Origin: Phaseolus vulgaris
Lineage: Eukaryota; Streptophyta; Magnoliopsida; Fabales; Fabaceae
DNA length: 64,000 nt
Assembly (NCBI RefSeq): GCF_000499845.2
Contig: NC_023749.2
Location: 28,544,381 to 28,608,380, forward strand
Reading direction: 5' to 3'
Shown here: positions 21,085-31,942 of the stretch, in pieces
Position numbering within the stretch: position 1 is the stretch's first letter
How the letters are laid out: each line of letters starts with the position of its first letter
Made by a program: the position numbers and the translations under genes
The notes under the pieces: model-generated
What the model saw: the letters and a program-made list of their open reading frames with translations, nothing else
Told to the model about the DNA's origin: nothing
Databases searched by the model: none

Positions 21085-22263
21085 TTAATCCTTTAAGAAC
21101 TCGCTCTTTACTAGCTCATCTAGTTGGTGTGTCAGGGCCAAGCAATTGCGTATGTAGTGGCCATTTGCTTGGTGAAACTCACACCAAGGGTTCTTGTTGG
21201 GCCCCATCTTCCTATCGGTCTTTGTGGGCACCTTCAGTCTCGTCGCTATGTTTGGGACAGCGATTAGCTCCTTGAGCTCCACTCGAAAATTATGCTTCGA
21301 GGGCAGGTCCCTCCGTGTGCACGTCCCCGCCTGGAATCGTTCGTAGGGCTTTTTCGTTCCCTTTTTCTCTATGGTCACCTCGTGCACCCTCATGGGCTGA
21401 GGTCGACCTGCTGCTCGAGGTCGGATAGGACTGACAAGTCCTTGTTTCTCCGTTACTCGATCATCTGTAGCGATGTGTGCCAACGCTCGCCGTCTGTTCT
21501 CGGTGAACGTCTTTGTGCAGAACCTTAGCAACGATTCACTGAAAGGTCCTGGCAACATTCCCTTGACAAAGGCATGCACCGTCATGGCCTCAACCGTGGG
21601 TTTCAACCTCACCACCTGAACCCCAAATTTGTTCAAGTAGTCCTTTGTGGACTCCACCTAATACTGTTTAATATCGAAGACATCATAGGAAAGTCAAGTG
21701 GGGGCTTGTTAACAAGGTATTGTTCCCTAAACAACGTAGCAAACTGGTCGAAGGTGGTGATGTGTCCGTCGGGAAGGCTAACGAACCATTCCAACACCGC
21801 GCCAGCCAACGTACTCATGAGCAACTTGCAGCACACGACGTCAGATCCTCCTGTAAGCATCATCTGAGTGTGGAACGCCGTGAGATGGGCCTCTAGGTCC
21901 TCTACCCCTGTGAAGGTGACCTGGGCACAGACACGTGGTTGGTAACGTTGTATCCATGATCGCTTGTGAGAACGGCATGAGATGTGCCCTGAGTGGTACA
22001 GGTGGGGCATGTTCGTCCACCGCGTGCTCCCCTACTTGCTGCAAATCCCGGCGCAGTTCCTCATTGGCTCTGCACAGTTCTTCATTGTCCACTCGTGATG
22101 CGGCAATTTCAACCCTAGATGTTGCCACCTCTGCTTGGAGGGCTCCCATAGTCTCCAAGACTTGTTGCGTTGTAACATTTTCCCCTCTAGAGGGCACAAC
22201 TCCTGTGGGTACAGCAGTTCCTTGCCTCGTACTCCTCATATCGCTGGTAAAGACTCTTAACAC
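21085..22263 (-). pseudogene. Tat copy A gag
   Basis: Three overlapping minus frames join into one gag. 22263-21900 starts MLRVFTSDMRSTRQG and carries a coiled-coil-like stretch (VATSRVEIAASRVDNEEL). A frameshift near 21920 leads into the capsid core with HTQMMLTGGSD, GAVLEWFVSLPDG and FATLFREQYLV. 21657-21085 then carries GPFSESLLRF, basic sequence and a zinc-finger-like WCEFHQANGHYIRNC (C-x2-H-x4-H-x4-C), ending LVKSEFLKD. A stop lies between the second and third parts near 21658. The product would coat the element RNA. It is broken by at least one frameshift and one stop. Confidence 0.85.
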
Positions 22264-22290
22264 GATTGTGAGTGGGACCTTTCTTTAACG

Positions 22291-22309
22291 GGCCCCACGG
22301 TGGACGCCA
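22291..22309 (-). promoter_or_regulatory. Primer binding site of Tat copy A
   Basis: The minus strand reads TGGCGTCCACCGTGGGGCC two bases inside the LTR end (…AAGAACA, TT). It is not the initiator-Met type. Block B has TCGCGCCCACCGTGGGGCC at 54561-54579, with its first residues mutated. Confidence 0.65.
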
Positions 22310-22311
22310 AA

Positions 22312-22975
22312 TGTTCTTGCCGGTGGACTCGCTCCACCGGTTGATTCTAACGAAAGCCTTTGGCCCTTCTATCTCCGCTTGAGAATGGTGTTTCCTGATC
22401 AAGAAATCTCTCACCTGGAAAGACAAAGGGGCGCCTTGACGGCCGTTTGCACTCCGACGCTCATATCAGTATAAGGGCAAAGAAACACCAAGTGTATAAA
22501 GTAGTTTCAGTCTTTGAAACTCTGTACCTTGCTAGGGTTCTTGGCACCCTTTATATAGGTTGAAACTAGGGTTTACCTTTGTGCTGTTACCCTTGTCTAG
22601 GATTCCTTGGAGAATGTCCTTGCGCCTGCATGCACTATACACACGACGTGCATGGATCCTTCCTGACTTAGGCTTCCCACATATCTCATGTCTTAATTGT
22701 TAACTTATCATAACTCTAGGGCCCACCTTATGTGGCCCACTACATTGTTCATACCGCTGATGTCCGATCTCTCTCCTATGTTGGCGAGGTCTGATGTCTA
22801 TCTCCAACGTCGGCGTCTACGATATCAATATCCGAAGTCTAACCAATTCCCTGGTGAGTGCGTTTGGGCCCACCTTACGTGGCCCCTTCCACTATCAGGC
22901 ACCGGTGTGCGATGTCTGAGGTCAGTCACTAGGACCGATGACCGAGGACTGGTCGGGAAAAATTCTTTTCTTACA
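22312..22975 (-). mobile_element. 5' LTR of Tat copy A (internally deleted)
   Basis: On the minus strand it runs from TGTAAGAAAAG to CCGGCAAGAACA, 664 bp. The TATA sequence CCTATATAAA lies at about 22550. The block B counterpart is 887 bp. The difference is a deletion of about 240 bp between two gcgcc repeats (at about 22623). The ORF 22697-22981 on the plus strand is antisense LTR sequence and not a gene. Confidence 0.8.
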
Positions 22976-24396
22976 CCATAAAATTTTCCTTCTACTCTTA
23001 GCGTCTGTTTGCTTATGTGAATGTACTGTTTACAAACAAATAAGTGAGGGGATAATAACTATTTGGTTTCAGAATTTTGTGGGGAAAAGAAGGAGAAGAT
23101 ATACTTGTGCACAGTAAATATAATTTTCCCTCAAAATGAATAGATGTAGAGGAAAAGTCACGCCAACATATATTATTTTAGAATTCACACTCATTTATTC
23201 TCCTGTTATAGTATTTTTTATTTTCCATTACGATAAGGTTTTCTAATATTAAAAAATATTATTTTTTATTTATATAAGATTTGATTTATTTTTTAATTTT
23301 ATAATATATTTTTAATATTTTAAAAAATTATTTAGAATTTTTGTTTTTATTTAATTTGTTGTTGTGTTTATATTAATATATTTTTGTGTATAATCATTAT
23401 GTTTATGAGTTATAATTTATTTAATTATAATGTTTTATGATTTTTTTTATCATTAATTATGTTATATTTTTTCTTGTAATATATTTTATTTTTTATTATT
23501 ACAGGGTTTTTAATGTTAAAAAAACAATATATTAATTTATTTATATAATATCTTATGTATATAATGATTTATTTTTGAATTTTATAATACATTTTAATAT
23601 TTTAAGAAATTACATGAAGTCTTGTTTTTATTTAATTTTTTTAATACATATTTGTTTTTATTATAATTTTCAAATTATACCTATAATACATATTTATTTA
23701 TTTTTAATTATAATTTTTAAATTTATGAATATGTGAAAGTTATTTATTTTTAAACAAAAACAAACTCATTTCATTATTAATTTTTTAATAGGTAAGGGTA
23801 AATTTGTAAAGTAACATTTTACACCATTAAAATAATTCAAAATTCTCTCACAAACATCACATTACTCAGAAACTCCAATAAACTTTCCTCATAGATCCAC
23901 TCTAACATATCTCAAATCAAACATTTCACACTTCCCTCTCACATCCTCGTAAATCCACTCCCTCAAATCCCCACAAATTCACTCTTTAATCGAAACACAC
24001 CCTTAGCACATAATATTTTTTTCTATATGAATTCAATATCAAGGGAGGATCATCTCCTTCATAATCTCAAACTTAATATTGAACCTAAACATTTCTATAT
24101 AGTGTTCTTTTTTTGAAAATAAATATATAATAAAATATAAACTTAACAATCATTCCCCTATAATAAATTTAAGCATAATATATTAATAACTTATAATGAA
24201 TATAATAACAATATAGTGAAAAATATAAACAAATTATAACACTTATAAACATAAACATAGTAATTGATGTGTCAGCCTAACTGATATGTCAAGCTGCATA
24301 GTAATGCCTAACATGAAAACCTTTTATAAAAAAAAACATAAACATAGTAAAACATGTTTTCATTCTATGATTTTTTTAATTATAACTCTCATTAAT
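22976..24396. repeat. AT-rich unit 2, right part
   Basis: 22976-23117 is unit-2-specific DNA, matching 55469-55610. From about 23118 the sequence follows unit 1 (gtagaggaaaagtcacg… through ctctcattaat) until the chromovirus LTR starts at 24397. No gene. In unit 3 the defensin-like gene lies beyond this point, so the matching part of unit 2 would be on the far side of the chromovirus. Confidence 0.7.
24266..24337 (+). mobile_element. LINE-tail-like sequence in unit 2
   Basis: gatgtgtcagcctaactgat…caagctgcatag…aacatgaaaaccttttat plus an A-run. Related to 12067-12138 and to the LINE 3' end at 45362-45433. The block B equivalent is 56759-56830. Confidence 0.5.
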
Positions 24397-25690
24397 TGTA
24401 ACACCCTAGAAAATACATCTAACTATTTTAAAACACGTTCTACATTTTTTTTATACAAACTTAAAGTTTTTCAAAATATTTCTATTACAAGATTATGACT
24501 TATAGAAATACAAATATTTACAAATACATAGCTCAAAATAAAACTCTGAAACCTTTAAGGCTCTCCTGCACCTATATGGTCATCTCCTCGTGTACATAGT
24601 ACAATCATTGCGGTTCAAACACAACAAGAAAAACAAGGGTAAGCTTGTGAAAATAAAAAAATTATAATATACGCAATTAAATTAAAAGAGAAAGTCAAAT
24701 TGCATGGTCAAAATCTCAATTATTCAATCTTCTTCAAATTCCAACATAAAACAATCATATAGATCTCACATGGATCTACACATCTTGAATATTCAACAAA
24801 CAACGTCTTTTGGAAGACCCGTATTAAGAAAGTCCTACCAGAGACTAACACCTGATTCGAAGATTACTAGCAAATCTAACAGAAAGGATCAGGGTAAGTT
24901 CAATACAACCCAAGTCGTGCATCTCATATGTCACGGTGTTCATGAACCTCCCCATCAGCTTCTCACCACCTGATATCTTAGTCTATGTGACTTAGATCAT
25001 CAGTGAAACTCGAAGATCTCTATTACCACATAGGAATCAATACTTAATACACAACAAACATCATTCCATACATTATCCCAAATGTATGAATTCAATTCCA
25101 CACCATTTCATCATACAATATCATTCCAAACACGATCCACAACATTTAAAAGCTTAATTAACATAAAAAAAAACAACACATAAATATTAAACCAGCAAAA
25201 TCTAATATTTTTATAAATTTTAAATAATATATAAACAAACAAAACAATATATAAACACACAATATATCCCTACAAGAGAAATTGAATATTGGGACCACGT
25301 CCCTTCCACATTAAGATCTTCTATCCTGGGATGCTATTAAAAATTAACTTTCGCTTTCCTTACCTTAATTGATTGCTTTCCAAGCAACCTCTAGAATTTT
25401 ATTCCCCACAGTCTGGATAAGCTTCAAGATTTATGGGCCTAATGCAAGTTATCCAAACAGAACAAAAATTCAGTATATAGTAGAATAAGTTGAGAGGATT
25501 AAACTTCTCAACTGACCCTACCAAGATTGATAACTAAATCCTAAGGAAATGTTCCGTAACAACTCAACTACAGCGTGGTATGATCAAATTCTAAAATAGA
25601 TGAGGATTGGAGTGAGAAATTAAGAGAGAAGATAGAAGGGAGAGATGGAGAAAGAAATAAGGAGAAAAAGAAGATTGTGGTGCAGTGAGG
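24397..25690 (-). mobile_element. 3' LTR of chromovirus copy A (truncated at its start)
   Basis: The sequence matches 56889-58232 of block B. Compared with B, copy A keeps 28 bp at the left edge (gtaacaccctagaaaat…). It lacks about 75 bp near 25545 and about 120 bp at 25690, and the latter deletion removed the LTR start and polypurine tract. Contains no gene. Confidence 0.75.
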
Positions 25691-26712
25691 GATCCCAAGT
25701 AGAATCTACAGAGAAGGATCCCACAATACTTTCACCATGGGAATATTTATTTCGTGAAGTTGTTTCACTTGTGAATCTAAAATTCTTATTGACTTCCCTT
25801 GAAATGACAAATTTTCTTTCACTTGGATGGAATCAGACTTTAGAATGTGGCTGGGATCAAGTACAAATTTTCATAGCTGGGATACATGAAAAATATTGTG
25901 AATGTTAGCTAAAGGAGGAGGAAAAGCAATTTCATAAGCCACAGGGCCTATTCTCCTGAGAATTTGATAAGGTCTTATGAACTTAGGAGTCAATTTCTTG
26001 GATTTAAGTGCTCTTCCAACACCAGTGAACAATGTAACTCTTAAAAAGAAATGATCACCTGCAGAGAATTCTAAAGGTCTTCTTTTTTTTGCTTAGAGAT
26101 GTTTTCAAACTTTCTTGAATCTTTTTGACTTTCTCATTGGTTTGTTGTATTAATTTTGGTCTAATTAACACACTCTCACCATCCTGAAACCAACACAGAG
26201 GTGTCCTTCACTTTCTTCCATACAATGCCTCAAAAGGAGCCATTCTTATGCTAGCTTGGTAACTGTTATTGTAAGTGAACTCTACCAAAGGTAGAATTTC
26301 ATCCCAACTGCCCATTTGATCTGACACACAAGTCCTAAGCAAATCCTCTAAGGACTGGATAGTTCTCTCTGATTGTCCATCAGTCGTAGGATGGTATGCT
26401 GAACTAAGTCTGAATTTAGTCCCCAAAGCTTCTTGAAGTGTTTGCCAGAATTTGGAGGTGAATCTAGGATCTCTATCTGAAACTATGTTGTAGGGTACAC
26501 CATGCAATCTAACTATTTCATCTATGTAAATCTGGGTCAACTTTCACATAGAGATTCTCAAATATATAGGTAAGAAGTGTGTCGTCTTTCTCAACCTGTC
26601 CACTATGACCCAAACAGAGTCATGCTTCCTCAAAGCACGTGGTAAGTGGGTAACAAAATCCATTGAGATGTTATCCCACTTCCACAATGGAATGTCTAAC
26701 TGAATTAGCATG
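25691..26712 (-). pseudogene. Chromovirus copy A: integrase core and chromodomain-like tail
   Basis: On the minus strand 26540-26208 encodes [13 protein letters not shown], the catalytic Asp in [26 protein letters not shown] with the catalytic Glu, and [23 protein letters not shown]. After a stop, 26100-25870 encodes the integrase C-terminal domain (GVGRALKSKKLTPKFIRPYQ, then ILRRIGPVAYEI). 25870-25691 encodes a chromodomain-like tail (DPSHILKSDSIQVKENL). Such tails target chromoviruses to modified histones in heterochromatin. Multiple stops and frameshifts make it inactive. It is interrupted upstream by an LTR patch at 26713. Confidence 0.85.
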
Positions 26713-26911
26713 CAGGTTGAAACTAGGGTTTACCTTTGTGTTGTTACCCTTGTCTAGGATTCCTTGGAGAATTTCCTTGCGCCTGCATACACTATACACA
26801 CCACGTGCATGGATCCTTCCTGACTCAGGCTTCCCACATATCTCATGTCTTAACTGTTAACTTATCATAACTCTAGGGCCCATCTTATGTGGCCCACTAC
26901 ATCGTTGATGT
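26713..26911 (-). mobile_element. LTR patch: fragment of the Tat LTR inserted in chromovirus integrase
   Basis: About 199 bp (aggttgaaactaggg … cccactacatcgtt) match the middle of the Tat LTR (22553-22750 and 54825-55240). In block B the integrase sequence is continuous here (catgcctccaggtcattgatg), with only about 11 bases replaced in A. There are no LTR ends and no target duplication. It shares the 240-bp internal deletion of the 22312 LTR but has catcgtt and cttaactgttaac like other LTR copies. Confidence 0.75.
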
Positions 26912-27838
26912 TCAATCTTTGATTTCTGACAAGTCAAGCAAGCAACTACAAAGTTAGCTACATCATTCTTCATGCCATGCCACCAATAAGTCTTCTTGAG
27001 ATCTTGATACATCTTGGTCATTTTTTGATGTAAACTGAGTTTGCTTTTATGACCTTCAGATAACACTGTTTGCTTTATTTCATTATCCTGGTATGCATAT
27101 TCTATTCTTAAATCTCAAAATACCATCCACTCCTAAAGAGAAGTCTTTAGCTTTGTCAGTATTTAACAAGCCCATGAAGTTCTTCAATTTTGAATCTTCC
27201 AACTGCTTCTCCTTCACCTTCTCCAGAAATTCATTAGTTATAACAAGTGTATTACAACTAATGCAATTTGAAGACATGGAAACCTCCAAATTCATACTCC
27301 TGAATTCTTCAATCAATGCTAGCTCTCTAATCATAAGCGAAAACATTTGTATCTTTTTACGACTCAACGCATCTGCAAAAACATTTGCCTTCCCAGGATG
27401 GTATATTAGCTGGAAATCATAGTCCTTTAAAAAATTGATCCACCTCATCTGCATCATATTAAGCTCCTTCCGATCAAACAAATACTTCAAGCTTTTGTAA
27501 TCACTGAACACATTAAAGCTAACTCCATAAATAAAATGTCTCCATATTTTTAAAGCAAAGACAACTTCTGCCAATTCTAGATCATGAGTTGGATAATTTC
27601 TTTCATGCACCTTTAACTGACGAGAAGCATAGGCAACAATTTTCTTATTCTGCATTAGAACACAACCCAATCCCTGATAGGAAGCATCACAAAAAACTTC
27701 AAAAGATTGATTGGTACCAGGGATTGTCAATACATGAGCATTAGTCAACCTTCTTTTCAACTCTTCAAAGCTTCTTTCACATTGTTCAGTCCATGCAAAA
27801 GGATGATCCTTTCTAGTCAATTGGGTCAAAGGAGCCAC
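26912..27838 (-). pseudogene. Chromovirus copy A: RNase H and integrase zinc finger
   Basis: 27838-27083 is a 251-residue frame with RNase H landmarks: [13 protein letters not shown] (Asp), [19 protein letters not shown] (Glu), [13 protein letters not shown] (Asp) and [10 protein letters not shown] (Asp). The strand then continues after a stop at 27083 into 27066-26912 with the integrase HHCC finger (H…YWWHGMK…CLTCQKSK). The four RNase H catalytic acids appear intact. The domain would remove the RNA strand during reverse transcription. The frame is separated from RT by a frame change at 27838. Confidence 0.88.
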
Positions 27839-28745
27839 TATTTTTGAAAAGCCTTATATAAATATCCTGTTAACCCGACAAAGCTTCTAATTTCTGTAAT
27901 TAGTTTAGGACGTTCCCACTGAAGTACAACCTCCACTTTAGAAGGATCTACTGATATTCCCTGTGCAGAGATGACATGTCCTAAAAATGATATTTCTGAC
28001 ATCCATAAGTCATATTTTGAAAGTTTAGCATATAGTTGTTTTTCTCTCAAAATGTTCAGGACAGTTCTAAGATGTTTTGCATGTTCTTCCCTTGTACGAG
28101 AATAGATCAAGATATCATCTATGAACACTACCACAAACTTATCAAGAAAAAGTTTGAATATCCGATTCATATAATCCATGAAGATACTTAGAGCATTGGT
28201 CAAACCAAATGGCATAACCAGAAACTCATAGTGACCATACCTTGATCTAAAAGTAGTCTTCTGAACATCTTCCGCTTCCACTAAAATTTGATGATAACCT
28301 GAGCGCAGATCTATTTTAGAAAAGACAACTGCCCCATGCAACTGATCCATCAGATCGTCAATTCTAGGAAGAGGATATTTTTTTTTATTGTTAACTTGTT
28401 TAATTGTCTATAACCTATGCATAGACGTGATGAACCATCCTTCTTCTTCACTAATAGCATTGGAGCTCCCCATGGAGAAACACTAGGTCGAATGAATTGT
28501 TTCTCCAAGAAGTCTTCTAGTTGTTTCTTCAATTCAGCTAACTCTGCTGGTGCCATTCGGTATGGAGAAATTGACACTGGGCCTGCTCCAGGAATTAAGT
28601 CTAATGCAAACTCTATCTCTCTTTTAGGTGGAAGTCCAGGAGTCTCATCAGGAAATACATCCATAAAATCTTGAACTACAAACATCTCTTTTTGTACTTT
28701 ATCTGTAAATATAGAACAAACAAAGAGCATACAAAATTTTGCACC
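27838..28745 (-). pseudogene. Chromovirus copy A: reverse transcriptase
   Basis: 28730-28350 carries [35 protein letters not shown] and [20 protein letters not shown]. 28350-27838 carries [21 protein letters not shown] and the catalytic box [11 protein letters not shown], then [16 protein letters not shown] frame break near 28350 within the fingers region (after LNKLTIKKN) separates the halves. The catalytic aspartates are intact, but the frame change and the IDLGYRQ-like changes make it inactive. Confidence 0.88.
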
Positions 28746-28748
28746 TTC

Positions 28749-28880
28749 TTATATCTCTCTTTCAAACTGTTGAGCTGAGATAACCTGCATTCCTTCTAAT
28801 CCAGGGAAAATTAACTTCTTCCGACCACAATCTATTAGGATATGATTAGTAGACAACCAATCCATTCCCAATATAACCTC
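28749..28880 (-). pseudogene. Chromovirus copy A: C-terminal end of protease
   Basis: On the minus strand it encodes DICCLEVILGMDWLSTNHILI and then CGRKKLIFPGLEG, the retropepsin C-terminal segment typical of chromoviruses. The N-terminal part with the active-site Asp is missing. The apparent start codon of this frame (at 28937) lies in the inverted Athila tail, so the N-terminal residues are chimeric and without meaning. Confidence 0.8.
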
Positions 28881-29150
28881 CAAACAACAAATATCAAGAA
28901 ACCAAGATTTGCAAGAATTATGAAACATGTCAGTCATTAGACGATCCTAAAAAGCTAATTTATTTTATTTAAGCAGAAAATGAAACTCAAAAAAAGCAAA
29001 CAAAAACAAGTGACAAAAATAAATCCTAAACTATAATTCTTCTCCCTCACACTTAAATCAAACATTGTCATCAATGTAAAAACAGTTAATAGATGTGTAC
29101 GATAAAAGTAAGAGAAGGAATACTCCCTCTTCAAACTTGAAGGTAATTGG
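28881..29150 (-). mobile_element. Inverted fragment of the Athila 3' tail
   Basis: The reverse complement matches about 9497-9766 (aattaccttcaagcttgaag … cttgatatttgttg) with few differences. Junctions are sharp on both sides: chromovirus protease at about 28881, and unrelated DNA (gcgcccttgctg) at about 29150. Confidence 0.85.
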
Positions 29151-29641
29151 CGCCCTTGCTGAGGAATCCAATTTGATTTGGGTTAACAGTTCTTTTTTCT
29201 TTATCTGCAATTTATTTATTTATTTATTTTTACTTTTTTATTTTTTTTTATTTTCCAATTTTAATTTAATTTTTTTTTGCATATTTAAATTTTATTTTCT
29301 TCTTATTAGTTTTTATTCATTTAGTATAAGCTAAAAAAAGAAACGAAAAAAAAACTAAAAAGAATCTAATATTCATGATTTTTTCTCCTTCTTGTTTACT
29401 TTTATAAAAAAAACAATAAAAAAATGAAAAAATAAAAAAATATAATAGTTAAGAGTTTTCTTCTTGTTTTTATTTTATTCATTTATATCTTTTATCTTTA
29501 TCTTATTTTGTTTTTCCTTTATTTTATATTTTTTATATTTTTTGTTATTTTTTTATTTTGTTTTGTCATTCTTTATTTATTTATGCTTTTGTTTTAATTT
29601 TTATAATTATTATTTTTATTTTTTATATTTTATTTATTTCT
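29151..29641. other. T-rich low-complexity spacer
   Basis: Long runs of T/A with tttattta-type repeats (29210-29300 and 29460-29640) and an A-rich middle (29330-29450). The short ORFs here (29095-29334, 29464-29730) are Phe/Tyr-rich artefacts of composition. I see no gene. Confidence 0.7.
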
Positions 29642-30336
29642 TTATCAAGCCTTGGAGAAGGCGGCTTTGGCGATTGTGTTTTCAGCAAGGAGGTTGCGCC
29701 ATTACTTCTAGAGTTTTACAGTGTTGGTAATGATTAATTTACCTATCCAGAAGGTTTTGTAGAAGCCAGATGTAGCTGGAAGAATGGTAAAATGGGTGGT
29801 GGAGTTATCGGAATTTGATATTAAGTATGAGCCCCGAGGACCAATCAAGGGGCAAATCTTCGCTGATTTTGTGGTCAAGCTCTCTTTTGAAGCAGCGCAG
29901 AGTGAGGGGAATGATTTTCGTTGGGTGCTCTCAGTGGATGGATCGTCTAACCAACAAGGTAGCGGTGCTGGAGTTATTTTGGAGGGGCCCGACAGTGTGT
30001 TGATAGAACAATCCCTGAGGTTTGCCTTCAAAGCTAGCAATAATCAAGCAGAGTATGAGGCATTGATCGTCGAAATTTTGTTGGCAAAAGAAATGGGAGC
30101 AAAGGTGTCGGTGGCCAAGAGTGACTCGTTGTTGGTCATTGGGCAGGTAACTGGCGAGTTTCAGGCCAAGGATCCGCAAATGGCGGCTTACCTGGAGTAT
30201 ATAAAAGAGTTAAAGGGGTCCTTCGCCTTGTTTGAAGTGGTACACGTGCCAAGGGAGCAGAATGTTCGAGCTGACTTGCTAGCCAAGCTCGTCAGTTCGG
30301 GCAAGGGGGGCAGGCAGAGGACCGTCATAAGAAACT
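29642..30336 (+). pseudogene. T2: RNase H end and archaeal-like RNase H
   Basis: From 29647 the frame reads LEKAALAIVFSARRLRHYF, a TAG, then LPIQKVL, another TAG, and from 29764 an open stretch PDVAGRMVKWVVELSEFDIKYE with EPRGPIKGQIFADFVV. The second RNase H has WVLSVDGSSNQQGSGAG (Asp), QAEYEALIVE (Glu), AKSDSLLVIG (Asp) and VRADLLAKL (Asp), so the four acids are all kept. After GGRQRTVI a frameshift at about 30335 moves reading into the integrase frame. The element-encoded protein is therefore split, though the domain itself looks well preserved. Confidence 0.88.
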
Positions 30337-31746
30337 TTGAAGATACCTCGGGCGTTTGTGGCAGATCATCAGGTTCTTCAAGTAAGCAAGTTGACGAAGG
30401 GAATGGCAAGGAGTCATAGATCCTTGACTCAGGAGACTTTGAAAAGGCCGAGAATTAGAGCACATCCAGTGGGAGAAGTAAAGATGATGCAGGTTTGTAC
30501 TATCCATGAGCCAGATACATGGATAACGCCATACCGGCGCTACATGGCGGATGGCGTGCTCCCACTGAACCCGACAGAAGCTAGAAAAATAAAGAAGAAT
30601 TCCAGCAAGTTTACCCTCATTGATGGCGAGTTATACAGGTTTGGGTTTACGCATCCTCTTCTAGTATGTGTACACGGAGAGAAGTGCATGAGAATTATGG
30701 CTGAGCTCCATGAGGGGATTTGTGGGAGTCACATCGGGGGTCGAGCTTTGGCAACGAGAACTCTCCGTGCAGGTTATTATTGGCCCACAATGAGGGAAGA
30801 TTGCAAAAGATATGCCCAGTGTTGCAAACAATGCCAGCAGCACGCTGATTGGCACAAGGCGCCTCTAGAAGAACTGAGGTCAATTTGCAGCCCCTGGCCG
30901 TTTCACACATGGGGAATTGATATTCTGGGACCCTTTCCATTGGTGATTAGGCAAATGAAGTACTTGGTTGTGGCAATCGAGTACTTTACGAAGTGGATTG
31001 AAGCAGAGCAGGTGGCCCAGATCACCGCGCACAAGATTCAGAGTTTCATGTGGAAGAATATTGTGTGTCGATTTGGTGTGCCTAAACGTTTGGTGTCGGA
31101 TAATGGAACTCAATTTGCAAGTTTCCGGTTAAAGAAGCTGTGCGAGGATGTTGGAATAAAGCAGGTGTTTGCTTTTGTGGAGCACCCACAAACGAATGGG
31201 CAAGTTGAGTCTGCCAATCGGGTTTTGCTGAGAGGCTTGAAGAGGAGGCTAGAGAAGGCTAAGGGGTCTTGGGCTGAGGAAGTTCCCCGTATAGTATGGG
31301 CATATCATACCACCGAGCAGTCAGGAACCCATGAAACCCCGTTTAGTTTGGTATATGGGTGTGATGCAATGATTCCAGTTGAAATCCAGGAAAGTTCGCC
31401 GAGATTTCAGAATTTTGTGGCTGAAGATTCGAATGAAGAGAGGAGAATGAATTTGGACTTGCTGGACGAAATCAGGGAGGAGGCTCGGGTGAAAGCTGAA
31501 GCGGTGAAGAGAAAAGTGGAACGCAGGCATAACTCTAGGATAAAGCCAAGGCAGTTCAGAGATGGCGATCTGGTGATGAGGAAGGCCCACCAGTATGAGA
31601 TGGAGAACAAATTGTCGCCCAAGTGGACAGGACCGTTCAGAATAACCGAAGTGCTCGGAAACGGCACCTACCGCTTGGAGACGTTGGAGGGAGGGGCGAT
31701 TCCTCGTACTTGGAATGCCACCCATCTCAAGTTTTATTACAGTTAA
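30337..31746 (+). CDS. T2 integrase (long intact frame, N-terminus shared with RNase H linker)
   Basis: This 469-residue open frame holds a complete integrase. The N-terminal HHCC finger comprises LHEGICGSHIG and CCKQCQQH. The catalytic core has Asp in WGIDILGPFP, Asp in VSDNGTQF and Glu in NGQVESANR, with 35 residues between the second Asp and Glu. The C-terminal part carries VERRHNSRIKPRQFRDGDLV and KWTGPFRITEVLGNGTYRLE. It ends NATHLKFYYS and stop, the normal Tat pol end. It would splice element cDNA into chromosomes. The real translation would come from the polyprotein; the ATG at 30337 is only the first Met after the frameshift near 30335. Integrase is the best-preserved enzyme in the window. 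Confidence 0.9.
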   Translation: MKIPRAFVADHQVLQVSKLTKGMARSHRSLTQETLKRPRIRAHPVGEVKMMQVCTIHEPDTWITPYRRYMADGVLPLNPTEARKIKKNSSKFTLIDGELYRFGFTHPLLVCVHGEKCMRIMAELHEGICGSHIGGRALATRTLRAGYYWPTMREDCKRYAQCCKQCQQHADWHKAPLEELRSICSPWPFHTWGIDILGPFPLVIRQMKYLVVAIEYFTKWIEAEQVAQITAHKIQSFMWKNIVCRFGVPKRLVSDNGTQFASFRLKKLCEDVGIKQVFAFVEHPQTNGQVESANRVLLRGLKRRLEKAKGSWAEEVPRIVWAYHTTEQSGTHETPFSLVYGCDAMIPVEIQESSPRFQNFVAEDSNEERRMNLDLLDEIREEARVKAEAVKRKVERRHNSRIKPRQFRDGDLVMRKAHQYEMENKLSPKWTGPFRITEVLGNGTYRLETLEGGAIPRTWNATHLKFYYS

Positions 31747-31942
31747 AATATGGTAAATAGTGATTAAATTGAACAGTTTTAAACAGTTGGTATTCAGTTG
31801 AAACAGTTTTCAAGGGGGCACTCTTTTTTCCCTAAGGAAGGTTTTTAATGAGGCCACCCAATAAAGAAGGTTTCAAAGTTTATTAAAGTTTCCAAGATTA
31901 TTAAGTTTGCATGTTTATCATTCTAAAGTTTTCAGAAAAATA

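Larger units (their letters stand above)
15095..22975 (-). mobile_element. Tat-type Ty3/gypsy element, copy A, with a nested copia-like insertion
   Basis: On the minus strand the order is 5' LTR 22312-22975, primer binding site, gag, protease, RT, RNase H, a second (archaeal-like) RNase H, then an abrupt junction into the 3' LTR 15095-15713. The dual RNase H and the DQGSS protease motif point to the Tat lineage. Integrase and everything after it are deleted. The element sits inside AT-rich unit 2, and the same insertion with the same deletion is found in block B at 49448-55468. Confidence 0.88.
6372..28132. repeat. Block A: first copy of a ~22-kb nested retroelement cluster
   Basis: The order Athila(+), AT-rich unit, AT-rich unit, Tat(-), AT-rich rest, Tekay(-) recurs at 39262-60600 with the same orientations and the same junctions. 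Aligned stretches differ by only a few bases per 60 in coding parts. Left homology begins near 6372 (tctcgtgaagatgatg versus tctcatgaagatgatg in block B). Right homology ends near 28132, where block B switches to other DNA. Confidence 0.85.
24397..28880 (-). mobile_element. Tekay/Del-like chromovirus (Ty3/gypsy), copy A
   Basis: On the minus strand the order is protease end, RT, RNase H, integrase with chromodomain-type tail, and 3' LTR. The PVAYEI-type and chromodomain-like tail suggests the Tekay/Del clade. The 5' side (gag, 5' LTR) is missing, replaced at 28881 by inverted Athila tail. The 3' LTR edge begins tgtaacaccctag at 24397 (minus-strand end GGGTGTTACA). Insertion was into AT-rich unit 2 at ctctcattaat. 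Confidence 0.85.

Noticed and set aside
25645..25908. 87-residue plus ORF (and 58192-58509 in block B)
   Set aside because: Antisense to the chromodomain-like tail of the chromovirus pol.
28749..28937. A complete small gene starting MTDMFHNSCKSWF
   Set aside because: The start lies in the inverted Athila tail and the rest is a chromovirus protease end; the frame is a chance fusion.
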